A DNA stretch of 64,000 bases from an uncultured Paracoccaceae bacterium (GCA_947495295.1 CANLYJ010000002.1:310001-374000), one strand, 5' to 3'; counted from the stretch's first letter, positions 26,959 to 35,744 are shown. Program-made: numbers and translations. The notes: generated from the sequence alone by a model not told the origin.

Positions 26959-27372
26959 CTACCGCGAGACATAGCCAGCACCATCCGCACCGATCAGCGC
27001 GGTTACGGTGCTGCGCGAACTGATATTCATCACCCGGATCAATTCACCGGGTCCGGCCCGCCCCAGCGCCCGCCCTTCGGTTGAAATCATCAACCCGCTG
27101 CTTTCGTAATGAAGGGTGATGATCTGATTGCGTTCAACAACAGCAGGATACCCCACGTCGCGGGGCCGGATCGGGCGCCCCGCATATAGCGCGACTTTCG
27201 CTTCCATGCCGATGATCTCGGCGGGGTCTTGAACACTGCCCGGTATATTCTGATCCCGCAGGATCACATCCTCTGCCATGATAAGCGTCTGCGCGGGTAA
27301 GGTACGCGCGGCTACAACGGTGTCCGCCGAAACCGGCGTCGACAACGCGTAAAGAAAAAACAGATACCTCAC
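26959..27372 (-). CDS. flgA: Flagellar P-ring assembly chaperone FlgA (short form)
   Basis: A 137-residue periplasmic protein with a signal peptide (residues 1-16) and an SAF domain, including LPAQTLIMAEDVILRD and the ALYAGRPIRPRDV motif typical of FlgA. It is shorter than E. coli FlgA (219) because the N-terminal wing is absent, as is common in alphaproteobacteria. It helps FlgI polymerise. Its start overlaps the flgG stop by 4 bp. Confidence 0.9.
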   Translation of the reverse strand: MRYLFFLYALSTPVSADTVVAARTLPAQTLIMAEDVILRDQNIPGSVQDPAEIIGMEAKVALYAGRPIRPRDVGYPAVVERNQIITLHYESSGLMISTEGRALGRAGPGELIRVMNISSRSTVTALIGADGAGYVSR

Positions 27373-28154
27373 CGCAATTGCACCATCGCGCTCAGCATCT
27401 GATCTGCTGCCGTAATCACCTTTGAATTAAGTTCATAGCCACGCTGCGCCTCAATCAGATCGGTAACTTCCTTGACCGGATCGACAGAGCTGTCTTCCAA
27501 ATACCCCTGACGCAGGACGCCCAGCCCGTCTTCGCCAGGTGTTGTGACCACGGACGGACCAGAGGCGGGTGTCTCAAGAAACAGATTTGATCCGATTGCC
27601 TCCAACCCTTTGGCGTTGGTAAAGCCAGCAAGCGTGAACTGCCCAAGAAGCTGCGGTTCAACCTGATCGTTGAAGTATCCGTATATTTCGCCTTCTGCGT
27701 TGATCGAGATTGAGCGTGTATCGCGGGGGATCGTCACGTCAGGAACAACGGGATACCCGTCAGAAGTGACAATCAGCCCGTCGCCGGTCAGTTTTAGCCC
27801 GCCGTCGCGCGTATATGCGGAAATGCCGGATGGAAGCGTGACCTCAAGATAGCCATCGCCCTCAATCGCGACATCCAGATCCCCGCCTGTCGAGGCCAGC
27901 GAACCCTGGCTAAGCATGACAGAAACGGCATTGGCCCGCACGCCCAAACCCAATTGAACGCCCGTTGGCAGGACCGTACCGTCAGAGGCGTTGATGGTGC
28001 CGGGTCGGGCAAGTTGCTGGTAATGCAAATCGGCAAATTCAGCCCGTCGGGCATTGTAGCCCGTCGTGTTCATATTCGCGAGGTTATTGGAAATCACCTC
28101 GACGCGCATTTGTTGTGCGGACATGCCCGCGGCCGCGATCTTAAGTGCCTTCAT
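27369..28154 (-). CDS. flgG: Flagellar distal rod protein FlgG
   Basis: A 261-residue rod protein. The N-terminus MKALKIAAAGMSAQQMRVEVISNNLANMNTTGYNARRAEF has the axial family motif with the FlgG-type NNLANMNTTGYN, and the C-terminus has the matching EVTDLIEAQRGYELNSKVI helix. Length equals that of E. coli FlgG (260). It follows flgF by 12 bp. Confidence 0.96.
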   Translation of the reverse strand: MKALKIAAAGMSAQQMRVEVISNNLANMNTTGYNARRAEFADLHYQQLARPGTINASDGTVLPTGVQLGLGVRANAVSVMLSQGSLASTGGDLDVAIEGDGYLEVTLPSGISAYTRDGGLKLTGDGLIVTSDGYPVVPDVTIPRDTRSISINAEGEIYGYFNDQVEPQLLGQFTLAGFTNAKGLEAIGSNLFLETPASGPSVVTTPGEDGLGVLRQGYLEDSSVDPVKEVTDLIEAQRGYELNSKVITAADQMLSAMVQLR

Positions 28155-28166
28155 CAGATTGCTCCT

Positions 28167-28883
28167 TTATCTGCGGATTGCTTGAATGACGCCGCGAATG
28201 CGCTCATCTTCTTTGTCGAGGAAACTTTGGCCAAGTTCGTAGGCGCGCTGAACTTCGATCATCCGGCCAATCTGCAGAATTGGATTTACATTCGATTCCT
28301 CAAGGAAACCCTGCATCATGCGGCCGTCTGGCGCGGGCTCAAAACCACCGCGCGCATCGAACATCACGCCGCTATCGCGGATCATCTGGTTGGGATCAAT
28401 TGGTCTGACTAGGCCGATCTGGCCGATGGGCTGGCCGTTGGCGCTTATCGTCCCGTCAGGACTGATACCAATGCGACCAACCCCTTGCGGTACAAAAACC
28501 GGCGCGCCGCCGGCATCAAGCACCTGATACCCATCTGGTGTGACAAGATCGCCGTTTTCGTTGGGTTGAAAAACCCCGGCACGGGTCAGACGCTGACCGC
28601 CCGGCGCCTCGATCAAGAAAAAACCGTCGCCCTCAATGGCCAGATCAAACGTCCCGCCGGTTTGCGACAGTCCACCTTGCGATTGCACCGTGTCACGCAC
28701 CGCGGCGGTGGCCATGGAAAGAGAGTTCGCGCCCGGACCCAATGATTTAACGTGTTCGGCAAACATGATCCCCTCGGCCTTGAAGCCGGTGGTTGACGCG
28801 TTGGCGATATTGTTCGCAATCGCGCGCATTTCCTGCATCAGGCCGGATTGCCGGGTCAGGGCGGTATATGATGCGTTGTCCAT
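28167..28883 (-). CDS. flgF: Flagellar proximal rod protein FlgF
   Basis: A 238-residue rod protein with the N-terminal MDNASYTALTRQSGLMQEMRAIANNIANASTTGFKAEG and a C-terminal MIEVQRAYELGQSFLDKEDER helix. The ATG at 28883 has GGAGG about eight bases upstream, in the fliQ stop region; the long frame upstream of it runs antiparallel over fliQ and is not real. Length fits FlgF (251 in E. coli). Confidence 0.93.
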   Translation of the reverse strand: MDNASYTALTRQSGLMQEMRAIANNIANASTTGFKAEGIMFAEHVKSLGPGANSLSMATAAVRDTVQSQGGLSQTGGTFDLAIEGDGFFLIEAPGGQRLTRAGVFQPNENGDLVTPDGYQVLDAGGAPVFVPQGVGRIGISPDGTISANGQPIGQIGLVRPIDPNQMIRDSGVMFDARGGFEPAPDGRMMQGFLEESNVNPILQIGRMIEVQRAYELGQSFLDKEDERIRGVIQAIRR

Positions 28884-28885
28884 TC

Positions 28886-29152
28886 TTAACCTCCGGCGAT
28901 GATCGGGATCAGGGTTGATTTGAATAGGCTGACAAGCGCTTCGGTCATGAAACCCATCGTGGCCCAGAAAATGGCGACGATGGCGGCCAGCTTTGGTACG
29001 AATGTCAGGGTCATTTCTTGGATGGATGTCAGCGCTTGAAAAAGACCAACAACAAGGCCGGCGGCCAAGGCAACCGTCAGGATTGGGATCGAAATCATGA
29101 ATGCCGTCCACAAACCCTGTCGTAACGTGTCGTAAAACAGCGCTTCATCCAT
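28886..29152 (-). CDS. fliQ: Flagellar export protein FliQ
   Basis: An 88-residue protein with two membrane spans (about residues 16-40 and 51-75) and the loop QALTSIQEMTLTFVPKL, the hallmark of FliQ/SctS. It is part of the FliPQR export channel. It sits two bases upstream of flgF and abuts fliE, whose stop lies at its first base, and is separated from fliP and fliR, which are in other blocks. Confidence 0.95.
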   Translation of the reverse strand: MDEALFYDTLRQGLWTAFMISIPILTVALAAGLVVGLFQALTSIQEMTLTFVPKLAAIVAIFWATMGFMTEALVSLFKSTLIPIIAGG

Positions 29153-29433
29153 CAGACTGGCATCCGCAGGATTTCCTGATAGGCCTCGACAACTTTGTCG
29201 CGCACCGTCACGGCGGTCTGGACAGCCAGTTCCGTCTGCGCAAGAGCCTGAACCAAAGCGTGCGGATCTGCGCCAGCAGTCATGGCCTGCATCGCGGTGC
29301 TTTCACTTGCACGCATTGTTGACATGAAATCCTGCGCGGCACCCATGATGGCATTTCCACCGACTCCGGCATCAGGGGCCGTCGCAGCCTTACCGGCTGC
29401 ATAATTCTGGGCGACAAGTGCATTAATATCCAT
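29152..29433 (-). CDS. fliE: Flagellar hook-basal body complex protein FliE
   Basis: A 93-residue protein linking the MS-ring to the rod. The C-terminal half (ALVQALAQTELAVQTAVTVRDKVVEAYQEILRMPV) is the conserved FliE region, ending in the usual M-P-V. The N-terminal half is variable. Lies between flgC and fliQ, a standard place. Confidence 0.94.
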   Translation of the reverse strand: MDINALVAQNYAAGKAATAPDAGVGGNAIMGAAQDFMSTMRASESTAMQAMTAGADPHALVQALAQTELAVQTAVTVRDKVVEAYQEILRMPV

Positions 29434-29445
29434 TTTTGGGCTCCT

Positions 29446-29838
29446 TTAATTGCGAAGAAGATCCATCAGAGCGGATGACATCTGCCGCACCTGATCAAAC
29501 ATTTTGAGATTGGCTTCGTAGCTGCGTTGCGCTTCTCTGGCGTCGGCCACTTCAAGCAATAGATTGACGTTCGATCCGTCATAATGCCCGCTTGCGTCGG
29601 CAAGTGGGTTGGCCGGGTCGTAAATGCGCGTCGGATCAGTTTGATCAAGACGGACACGGCCAGTGGCCACCGCACCGGTCCTTTGTCCGTCGGTGACCAT
29701 CTGCTCGAATGATACAACCTTGCGACGATAGCCCGGCGTATCAGTATTTGCGATGTTTTCCGAGACGTGGCGCAAACGGTTGGCTTGCACTTTCATACCA
29801 CTTGTCGCAACGGACATTGCTTCGCTGAAATCAGTCAT
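29446..29838 (-). CDS. flgC: Flagellar proximal rod protein FlgC
   Basis: A 130-residue rod protein with the motif SGMKVQANRLRHVSENIANTDTPGYRRK at the N-terminus and EVADAREAQRSYEANLKMFDQVRQM near the C-terminus, both diagnostic. It follows flgB by 9 bp. Confidence 0.95.
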   Translation of the reverse strand: MTDFSEAMSVATSGMKVQANRLRHVSENIANTDTPGYRRKVVSFEQMVTDGQRTGAVATGRVRLDQTDPTRIYDPANPLADASGHYDGSNVNLLLEVADAREAQRSYEANLKMFDQVRQMSSALMDLLRN

Positions 29839-29847
29839 TTGTTCACT

Positions 29848-30234
29848 TTATGTTCTGCCTAGGGTTGTGCGTAAGACGGTCATCGTGTGCCGGTAAATCG
29901 TCAGCGCGCGATTGTGTTCGCGGCCAACAGCAACGGAATTCAACAGCTCGTCTTCCAGCGAAACGGTATTGCCGTTTGGCGATGGCTCCGCCACCGTATC
30001 CGCCACCGACCGCGCCATTGTCATATCTGGCGCGGTTGTGATGTGGCCGGTGCGGGTAGCGCGCAGTTGGTGCGTGCCTTGCGCGTCATAACTTTCTTTA
30101 AAGGGTGGGATATGCTGTGCTCGAAAGCCCGGAGTATCGGCATTTGCGATATTGCGGGCGACGATAGCCTGGCGCGACCCTGCATGGCGTGCCATGGCCG
30201 TCGCGGTCTGGAAAAGCTCCAGTGAATTATACAT
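29848..30234 (-). CDS. flgB: Flagellar proximal rod protein FlgB
   Basis: A 128-residue rod protein. MYNSLELFQTATAMARHAGSRQAIVARNIANADTPGFRAQ carries the NIANADTPGF motif of FlgB. The ATG at 30234 has GGGAG eight to nine bases upstream; a longer frame reaching 30261 is less likely. First gene of the nine-gene minus-strand block, divergent from fliI. The 88-bp divergent gap has several TTAA elements (30269, 30283, 30301), none in the exact N7 spacing. Confidence 0.93.
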   Translation of the reverse strand: MYNSLELFQTATAMARHAGSRQAIVARNIANADTPGFRAQHIPPFKESYDAQGTHQLRATRTGHITTAPDMTMARSVADTVAEPSPNGNTVSLEDELLNSVAVGREHNRALTIYRHTMTVLRTTLGRT

Positions 30235-30322
30235 CGGGGTTTCTCCCTCGTCTGGTTTCAACGAAGCATTAAGCCTGATTCCTTAAGAAGAGGTTTGTGG
30301 TTAATCGATTGGATCGAATGTG

Positions 30323-31687
30323 ATGGATAATTTGATCAGGCAAATGACGGCGGCGATCGCCAATTTACAATCCGTATACGATGTCGGGCGAGTGACTGGT
30401 GTGGCCGGTGGCAGCGTCCAGATCGGTGGCGTGAAGGATTGTGCAAGCATCGGTGACAGGGCAAGGGTGCATACCGGCGGTGGCATGGTCCATGGTGAGG
30501 TCGTCAAACTTGACGCGGATGCTGTTCACTTGTTGATCGATGGTGCGCCTGATGGTGTGTCGCTGGGGGACCGGGTTGTTATCTTGCAGCGCGCCGAATT
30601 TGCGCCTGACGCCAGTTGGATCGGACGCATTATCGATCCTGACGGCCAACCAATCGATGGGCGTCCACTACTGCCGGGCGTTGATACGCACCCGCTGCGC
30701 GCTGCTCCGCCAGAGCCACATCGGCGTCGGGCGCTGGGCGCCCGATTGGAAACAGGTCTGGCTGTTTTTAATACACTTCTGCCTTTGGTGCAGGGACAGC
30801 GTATCGGGTTATTCGCGGGTTCCGGCGTGGGCAAATCGACGCTTCTGGCTGATTTGGCAAGGGGTGTGGTTGCCGACGTAATTGTGATTGCGTTGGTGGG
30901 CGAACGCGGTCGGGAGGTCAGGCACTTTGTACAGGATGTTCTCGGGCCGGAAGGGATGCGGCGTGCGATTGTGGTTGCGGCGACATCCGATCGTGCGCCG
31001 CAAGTGCGCCGGAACTGTGCGTGGGCCGCAACCGCCGTGGCAGAATATTTCAGGGACCAGGGCAAGCAAGTCTTGCTGCTTATCGATTCGGTTACCCGGT
31101 TCTGCGAAGCTCATAGGGAGGTCGCCGTCGCTGCGGGTGAAAATGCAAACCTGCGCGGATATCCTGCATCGACCGGCCCAGCGATAGCCGCATTATGCGA
31201 ACGTTCCGGACCGGGCGTGCCTGGAACCGGTGACATCACAGCCGTCTTCTCGGTGCTCGTTGCTGGCTCGGATATGGATGAACCGGTGGCAGACATGCTG
31301 CGCGGTGTGTTGGATGGTCATGTTGTCCTTGATCGCCAGATCGCCGAACGGGGTCGATTTCCGGCAGTCGACGTTCTGCGTTCGGTGTCCCGATCCTTGC
31401 CAGAGGCCGCAACAGATCAAGAAAACAAGATGATTTCGCAAGCCCGCGCGCATCTCGGCGTTTATGATCGCTCAGAGCTGATGATACAGTCTGGCCTCTA
31501 TACAAACGGATCCGATCCAGCCATTGATGCCGCAATCGCCTGTGCGCCCATGCTGGATGAGTTTTTGACGATCAAAGACAGCCGCGGAACGCTGGCACAT
31601 TTTGCAAAACTGCGGCAAGCGATCGCGGTATCATCCAACCGCATGAAACCCGATGATCTGACTGCGGCGCGGTCAGACCAGGGGTGA
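30323..31687 (+). CDS. fliI: Flagellar export ATPase FliI
   Basis: A 454-residue ATPase powering flagellar export, related to the F1 beta subunit. Walker A (AGSGVGKST) is at about residues 165-173, Walker B (VLLLIDSVTRF) near residue 253, and the family's VIVIALVGERGREVRHF follows the P-loop. ATG at 30323 is chosen over the adjacent in-frame GTG at 30320. It stands alone on the plus strand, overlapping the end of the DUF1217 gene by 15 bp. Confidence 0.95.
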   Translation: MDNLIRQMTAAIANLQSVYDVGRVTGVAGGSVQIGGVKDCASIGDRARVHTGGGMVHGEVVKLDADAVHLLIDGAPDGVSLGDRVVILQRAEFAPDASWIGRIIDPDGQPIDGRPLLPGVDTHPLRAAPPEPHRRRALGARLETGLAVFNTLLPLVQGQRIGLFAGSGVGKSTLLADLARGVVADVIVIALVGERGREVRHFVQDVLGPEGMRRAIVVAATSDRAPQVRRNCAWAATAVAEYFRDQGKQVLLLIDSVTRFCEAHREVAVAAGENANLRGYPASTGPAIAALCERSGPGVPGTGDITAVFSVLVAGSDMDEPVADMLRGVLDGHVVLDRQIAERGRFPAVDVLRSVSRSLPEAATDQENKMISQARAHLGVYDRSELMIQSGLYTNGSDPAIDAAIACAPMLDEFLTIKDSRGTLAHFAKLRQAIAVSSNRMKPDDLTAARSDQG

Positions 31688-32476
31688 GACGGATTGCAGC
31701 AGGGTCAGCGCTGTTGAGCTTCCCGATGCGGCCGTGATATCAGCTGCCTCGGATCGGACAAGAAAAAGACGAATAAGCTTTTCCTGTTGATCTGGATCAG
31801 CGAAGTCAGTCACCTGATCAGTACCAAACACCGATGCTGAGCGATCCTGAAAAAGTTCCAGCTGTTTGTCTAGATCGATGCTCGCGATACTGCTTGGCAG
31901 CCCAAGAGCAGTTTGAAAAACCTCTCGCAAGGGGGCATTGCCCATGATGGAAAACCACTGTGCATTCACGCTGGAGGTACGGTCCAGAATATCATCGATT
32001 CCGGTACTGACATTCATCGCAAGCCTTAGATCATTATTCTGTTCACCAACAGCGCGCTCGAATTGTCGGGCTTCATAGCGATCCGTGATTTCGCCGGCAA
32101 AGCCGGTCAGGCCAGTGCGCGCAAATACGCCGTCGCCGAAGCCGAACGCGCGGCTGAAGTCGGCGAACCGGTTGTCGGACAACCGGTTCGCCAGCGCGCC
32201 ATCGTCAATTGTGCCCTCTTCCAGGATTTTCTTGATGTAGAAAGTGTTGTTGATGTCTTCATCAAGGCCAAAAGCACCCAGAGCAACCGAAAGAAGCTGT
32301 CGGTCGGCAACCAGATCATCGGCGGTTCGTACATCGCCGATCTTGTCGCGAAAGTACTCGGTTGCGCGCATCACAGGCTGACTTTCAGAGAAAGCGTTTT
32401 GCTGGTTCTCCAATGTGCGTTCCAAAAACCGCCAGCCCACATAGCCGGTTAGGGGGACAACCGGTTGAAAGGTCAT
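31673..32476 (-). CDS. DUF1217 flagellar protein
   Basis: A 267-residue soluble protein of the DUF1217 family, found in alphaproteobacterial flagellar loci. Recognisable features are GYVGWRFLERTLENQQNAF at the N-terminus, the TEYFRDKIGDVRTADDLVADRQLLSVALGAFGLDEDI segment and the DRTSSVNAQWFSIMGNAPLREVFQTALGLPSS region. Biochemical role unknown. It follows flbT with a 4-bp overlap. Confidence 0.88.
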   Translation of the reverse strand: MTFQPVVPLTGYVGWRFLERTLENQQNAFSESQPVMRATEYFRDKIGDVRTADDLVADRQLLSVALGAFGLDEDINNTFYIKKILEEGTIDDGALANRLSDNRFADFSRAFGFGDGVFARTGLTGFAGEITDRYEARQFERAVGEQNNDLRLAMNVSTGIDDILDRTSSVNAQWFSIMGNAPLREVFQTALGLPSSIASIDLDKQLELFQDRSASVFGTDQVTDFADPDQQEKLIRLFLVRSEAADITAASGSSTALTLLQSVSPLV

Positions 32477-32877
32477 GACTGATTGGCCGCCAAAAGACGG
32501 GCCTCACGCGGCAGCAGGTTTCTCAACGATTTCAGCGCACGATAAAAGTCATCGCGGTCGACTGCCTCGGTCGCCGTATCCAGGTGGGTTCTGCTATCAT
32601 CATCACGCAATGCCTGGCTCAATTGTTCGATGCCGCGCAGCATCTGCAGCCGCGCATCCGCTTTTTCGACATCCCCTGAAAGTACAAGCTGCGCAATATA
32701 GCAGATCCGACGGACGGGGGTGTTCACCTCATCCGGCCGAATAGCGTCTCGAAGACGCAGGATATTGGCGTTTGGCGTCAGAATTGACAAACGGCTGCGT
32801 CGGTCCCCATTCTCTATGACGGCTCCATTCACGAGCACGCGTTCCTTTGGGTTCAGCTTCAGGACAAGTCCGGACAT
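32473..32877 (-). CDS. flbT: Flagellin mRNA regulator FlbT
   Basis: A 134-residue protein of the FlbT family: LVLKLNPKERVLVNGAVIENGDRRSRLSI at the N-terminus is diagnostic. In Caulobacter FlbT binds the flagellin mRNA leader and promotes its decay until the hook is done. It lies just upstream of the DUF1217 gene and downstream of flaF, in an operon behind the flagellin gene. The ATG overlaps the flaF stop by one base. Confidence 0.92.
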   Translation of the reverse strand: MSGLVLKLNPKERVLVNGAVIENGDRRSRLSILTPNANILRLRDAIRPDEVNTPVRRICYIAQLVLSGDVEKADARLQMLRGIEQLSQALRDDDSRTHLDTATEAVDRDDFYRALKSLRNLLPREARLLAANQS

Positions 32878-33251
32878 CAGACCCCTCCCTGACCATTTAG
32901 CCCGCGCAGGACGGCGGTGTTGATTTCGATCAGAGCCACCGCATCCGCCTCGCCTCGTAGGACCTTACGGCTATGAATTTCAGTGAATTCCGCGAGGTAG
33001 AATATTTGCGCCCGCAAGGGTTTTGGCAGCGCGTTATCGTTGTCGGCAACATCTGCGGCCATCGTCACCCACATGCGTCGGTTATCATGCAGCACGCTCG
33101 CAAGCGCTGGGAAATTTATTGGGGTGGTTTTTGATTCTTTGCGTAGGCGTGCTGTTATCTGACTGATCAACTGCGCTTCTACGGATCGTTCTGTGCGAAC
33201 TGCGACTTGGGTGGGGGCATATGCCTGACGAGCTTGTTCTATTGCGTTCAC
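32877..33251 (-). CDS. flaF: Flagellin biosynthesis regulator FlaF
   Basis: A 124-residue protein of the FlaF family (NAIEQARQAYAPTQVAVRTERSVEAQLISQITARL). The GTG at 33251 is chosen because AAGGA lies upstream at a fitting distance and because family members start at this point; a longer frame exists to 33317 but passes through the flagellin terminator. FlaF acts with FlbT in flagellin production, probably as a flagellin chaperone or translation activator. Confidence 0.9.
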   Translation of the reverse strand: MNAIEQARQAYAPTQVAVRTERSVEAQLISQITARLRKESKTTPINFPALASVLHDNRRMWVTMAADVADNDNALPKPLRAQIFYLAEFTEIHSRKVLRGEADAVALIEINTAVLRGLNGQGGV

Positions 33252-33308
33252 GTGATGTCCTTCCGGCACGAATTTGAACGAGATGCGGGTTTTCCGCAGT
33301 GAAATGCG

Positions 33309-33336
33309 CAGTGGCACCGGTTCTCCGGTGCCACTG
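33309..33336 (-). terminator. Hairpin after flagellin gene
   Basis: A perfect 12-bp stem with a 4-base loop (CAGTGGCACCGG / CCGGTGCCACTG) starts 10 bases past the flagellin stop. The T-rich tail on the minus strand is weak (CGCATTTC). It probably ends or stabilises the abundant flagellin mRNA and separates it from flaF-flbT. Confidence 0.7.
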
Positions 33337-33346
33337 GTTGTTTAGA

Positions 33347-34909
33347 TTACCGGAACAATGACAGGATTGTTTGCGGAGCCTGGTTCGCAATTGACAGCGA
33401 CTGAACACCCAACTGCTGCTGAACCTGCAATGCCTGCAAACGTGCTGAGGCCTCTTCCATGTCAGCGTCCACCAATGCACCGATGCCTGATTTCAGGCTG
33501 TCGGTTAGGTTCGAGATAAACTCTGACTGCGTATCGATCCGGCCTTGACTTGAGCCAAACTCAGCGGCGGCGTCGATCGTGCTGCCAATGAAGGTTTCGA
33601 TATTGGCCAAGGCGGCGGCGACGCTGTCGTCATTTGTCACATCGACGTTGTCCAAACCTGCAAGCCCACCGGTCGCCTCGCCATCGGCTGCGCCAGCGAC
33701 ACTCAAAGTAACGGCCGTTGCACTATCGGTATCGACTTCAAGGACCCATGCACCGCCTTTTTCGGTCACGTTTGTGGAAAGCCCGGCAACGCCAGCACCA
33801 TCAATGATGGTTTTCAGTCCACGTGCAACATCCTCAAAGGTTTCCCCAGGGCCTGCAACATAGTCATAGTTGTTGCCAGCAATGGCCACGCGATAACCAT
33901 CGCCTTCGTTGACGCCAGCAGTAGCCGAGAAGGTGATGTCAGACGCACGCGAACCCAACGAAAGTGACGCTGTGGTTGCCGCTGCGCCAGAGTTGACAGT
34001 ACCGCCGTCATTGTCGCCGGATGTCAGAACGAATGTTGTCGTTGGGCCAGATGCGTTCACTTCAACGTCTTCGAACGACCGGGTGTTTGTCAGGACAATT
34101 TCACCGGCGTTCGCATTTGTGGCTGAAATACCTTCGATGCCCGCAGCGTTAATCGCAGCCGTCAGCCCATCACGCACGTCATCGACCGTCAACGCGCCCG
34201 CGACTGTAGTAAAGCTCACGGTTTCACCAGCGATCTGCAGGTTATAGGTCTCTCCGGCAGCTGCAGGAACAGTAGCCAGATCAATCGTCATTTCGTTGCC
34301 TTCGCCAGAGAAGTTGGCGCCAGCACCGGCTGCATCTTGGCTTGCACCAGCAGTAAAGGTGGCGTTTGCACTCAGATCCGCGCCAGTGCCATAAACACCG
34401 GAGTCAAAGCTGAGGTCCTGACGTGCTACGGTGATGTTGGACGAGGCGACCGTGCCATCGCTCGACCGATCAAGAGACGACAGAATGTTAACGTCATCGG
34501 TGCCCTGCAACATGTTCAGGCCGTTGAATTGCGCCGCGCCGACAACAGATGCGATCTGATCGGTCAGGGCGTCAACGTCAGCTTGCAGCTTGCTGCGGTC
34601 AACATTCTCGCCCTGTGCGGCGACAATCTTTTCCTTCATGTCATTGAGCAGATCAGTCACTGTTTCTGCACCGTTACGTGCAACAGCAACGGACGAACTG
34701 CCAAGAGATAGGCTTTCGGAAATCGCCTTGAAACCCTTGACGTCTGATTCCATCACTTTGGAAATCGCCCAAACAGCTGAATTGTCGCGGGCAGAGCCGA
34801 CTTCCTTACCGGTTGAGATCATGGCCTGTGTTTTGGACAGATCGCCATTGATGGATTTCAGCGTTTGCAGCGCAACCATTGCGCTGTTGTTGGTCAGAAT
34901 ACTGGACAT
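33347..34909 (-). CDS. fliC: Flagellin
   Basis: A 520-residue filament subunit. The conserved N-terminal D0/D1 region (LTNNSAMVALQTLKSINGDLSKTQAMISTGKEVGSARDN) and C-terminal region (ARLQALQVQQQLGVQSLSIANQAPQTILSLF) are typical of alphaproteobacterial flagellins. Between them lies a long variable part (about residues 150-430), rich in Ala, Gly, Thr and Asp with very few basic residues, which makes the protein larger than the 270-400 aa usual in the group. It has its own leader and terminator. Confidence 0.95.
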   Translation of the reverse strand: MSSILTNNSAMVALQTLKSINGDLSKTQAMISTGKEVGSARDNSAVWAISKVMESDVKGFKAISESLSLGSSSVAVARNGAETVTDLLNDMKEKIVAAQGENVDRSKLQADVDALTDQIASVVGAAQFNGLNMLQGTDDVNILSSLDRSSDGTVASSNITVARQDLSFDSGVYGTGADLSANATFTAGASQDAAGAGANFSGEGNEMTIDLATVPAAAGETYNLQIAGETVSFTTVAGALTVDDVRDGLTAAINAAGIEGISATNANAGEIVLTNTRSFEDVEVNASGPTTTFVLTSGDNDGGTVNSGAAATTASLSLGSRASDITFSATAGVNEGDGYRVAIAGNNYDYVAGPGETFEDVARGLKTIIDGAGVAGLSTNVTEKGGAWVLEVDTDSATAVTLSVAGAADGEATGGLAGLDNVDVTNDDSVAAALANIETFIGSTIDAAAEFGSSQGRIDTQSEFISNLTDSLKSGIGALVDADMEEASARLQALQVQQQLGVQSLSIANQAPQTILSLFR

Positions 34910-34928
34910 ATTTTTGGTCCCTATAAAA

Positions 34929-34941
34929 GGCGCTTTGCGCC
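34929..34941 (-). promoter_or_regulatory. Hairpin in flagellin mRNA leader
   Basis: On the minus strand GGCGC-AAA-GCGCC is followed by TTTTATAGGGACC and the flagellin ATG 19 bases after the stem. A short stem right before the ribosome site could be part of the leader bound by FlbT, or simply modulate translation. The whole upstream gap (34910-35116) has no other feature I can name; no sigma-28 or sigma-54 promoter is clear. Confidence 0.4.
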
Positions 34942-35116
34942 GGGTTGATTCGTGAATCCATGCCGTTTCGGCACGGGCTGAAACGTCATTCTGACGGAGT
35001 TGGTCTGCGTCCGTTTCGGGGCAGATTAGCCTTTTTGGCGGTAGGCGCAGATAGACCCCAACTGGCTGAATAAGATGTTAATCCCAGCAGATGAATTGCG
35101 ATCAATTTGATGCAAT

Positions 35117-35458
35117 TCAGGCCTTTTTCTGCAAAGCTGGTTTCGTCGTTGGAACCTTAGCCAACTGGCCCTTTTGATCATAAACGGCAAGCCCGTCACG
35201 CACATTATCGAGCGCAGCAAGTCGTTCGCGTGCGGCTGTGACACCGCGGATTGCCGCCGCCAGAAGTGTCTGGTTTTCAGAGAGTTTGTTCCTGATTAAA
35301 GCAAGATCAGTGGCTGATGATCCGCCGCGAGTCAGGCTCTCAAACAACGACGTTTTTGCGCCAGCAAGTTGATCCAGTTCTTCAAACGCACCCACATGCA
35401 AGGCGAGGCGCTCCTTTTCGAGTAGATGGATAAGTTCTTTTGCGGTCTCACTAGACAT
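35117..35458 (-). CDS. FlgN-like flagellar chaperone
   Basis: A 113-residue helical protein (MSSETAKELIHLLEKERLALHVGAFEEL), with the profile of FlgN, the export chaperone for FlgK and FlgL: an N-terminal long helix containing LLEKERLAL and a central RNKLSENQTLLAAAIRGV helix. It overlaps the end of flgJ by 8 bp. The family is divergent, so the call rests on pattern and position. Confidence 0.6.
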   Translation of the reverse strand: MSSETAKELIHLLEKERLALHVGAFEELDQLAGAKTSLFESLTRGGSSATDLALIRNKLSENQTLLAAAIRGVTAARERLAALDNVRDGLAVYDQKGQLAKVPTTKPALQKKA

Positions 35459-35744
35459 CCAGACGGACTTTCATGGCTTCAAACAAGGCTTCGGCCAGAC
35501 CGATTCCTCCTGCGGATGCCATCTCCTTCGCTTGGGCTTCACGCAGGAAAGACGAAAACTGATCTTCGCCAGACCCGCCCCCAAAGGCCGTGCGACTCGC
35601 TCCAAGCCCAGCTGACTTCAGCATTTCAGCCAGAAATGTTGCTTCCAGTTTTTGTGCGGCGTCACGCAATTTGGCATCGGCCTGTATGTAGTCAGGAACA
35701 GGCGCGGCCGCGCGTGGTGATGGCAATACCGGGATCGTGGTCAT
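35451..35744 (-). CDS. flgJ: Rod-binding protein, FlgJ N-terminal domain only
   Basis: A 97-residue protein consisting only of the rod-binding domain of FlgJ: KLEATFLAEMLKSAGLG followed by SGEDQFSSFLREAQAKEMASAGGIGLAEALFEAM. The C-terminal muramidase domain found in gammaproteobacterial FlgJ is absent, as is usual in alphaproteobacteria; the SltF-like enzyme at 20.7 kb likely replaces it. ATG at 35744 has GGAGAA upstream. Divergent from fliK. Confidence 0.88.
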   Translation of the reverse strand: MTTIPVLPSPRAAAPVPDYIQADAKLRDAAQKLEATFLAEMLKSAGLGASRTAFGGGSGEDQFSSFLREAQAKEMASAGGIGLAEALFEAMKVRLDV

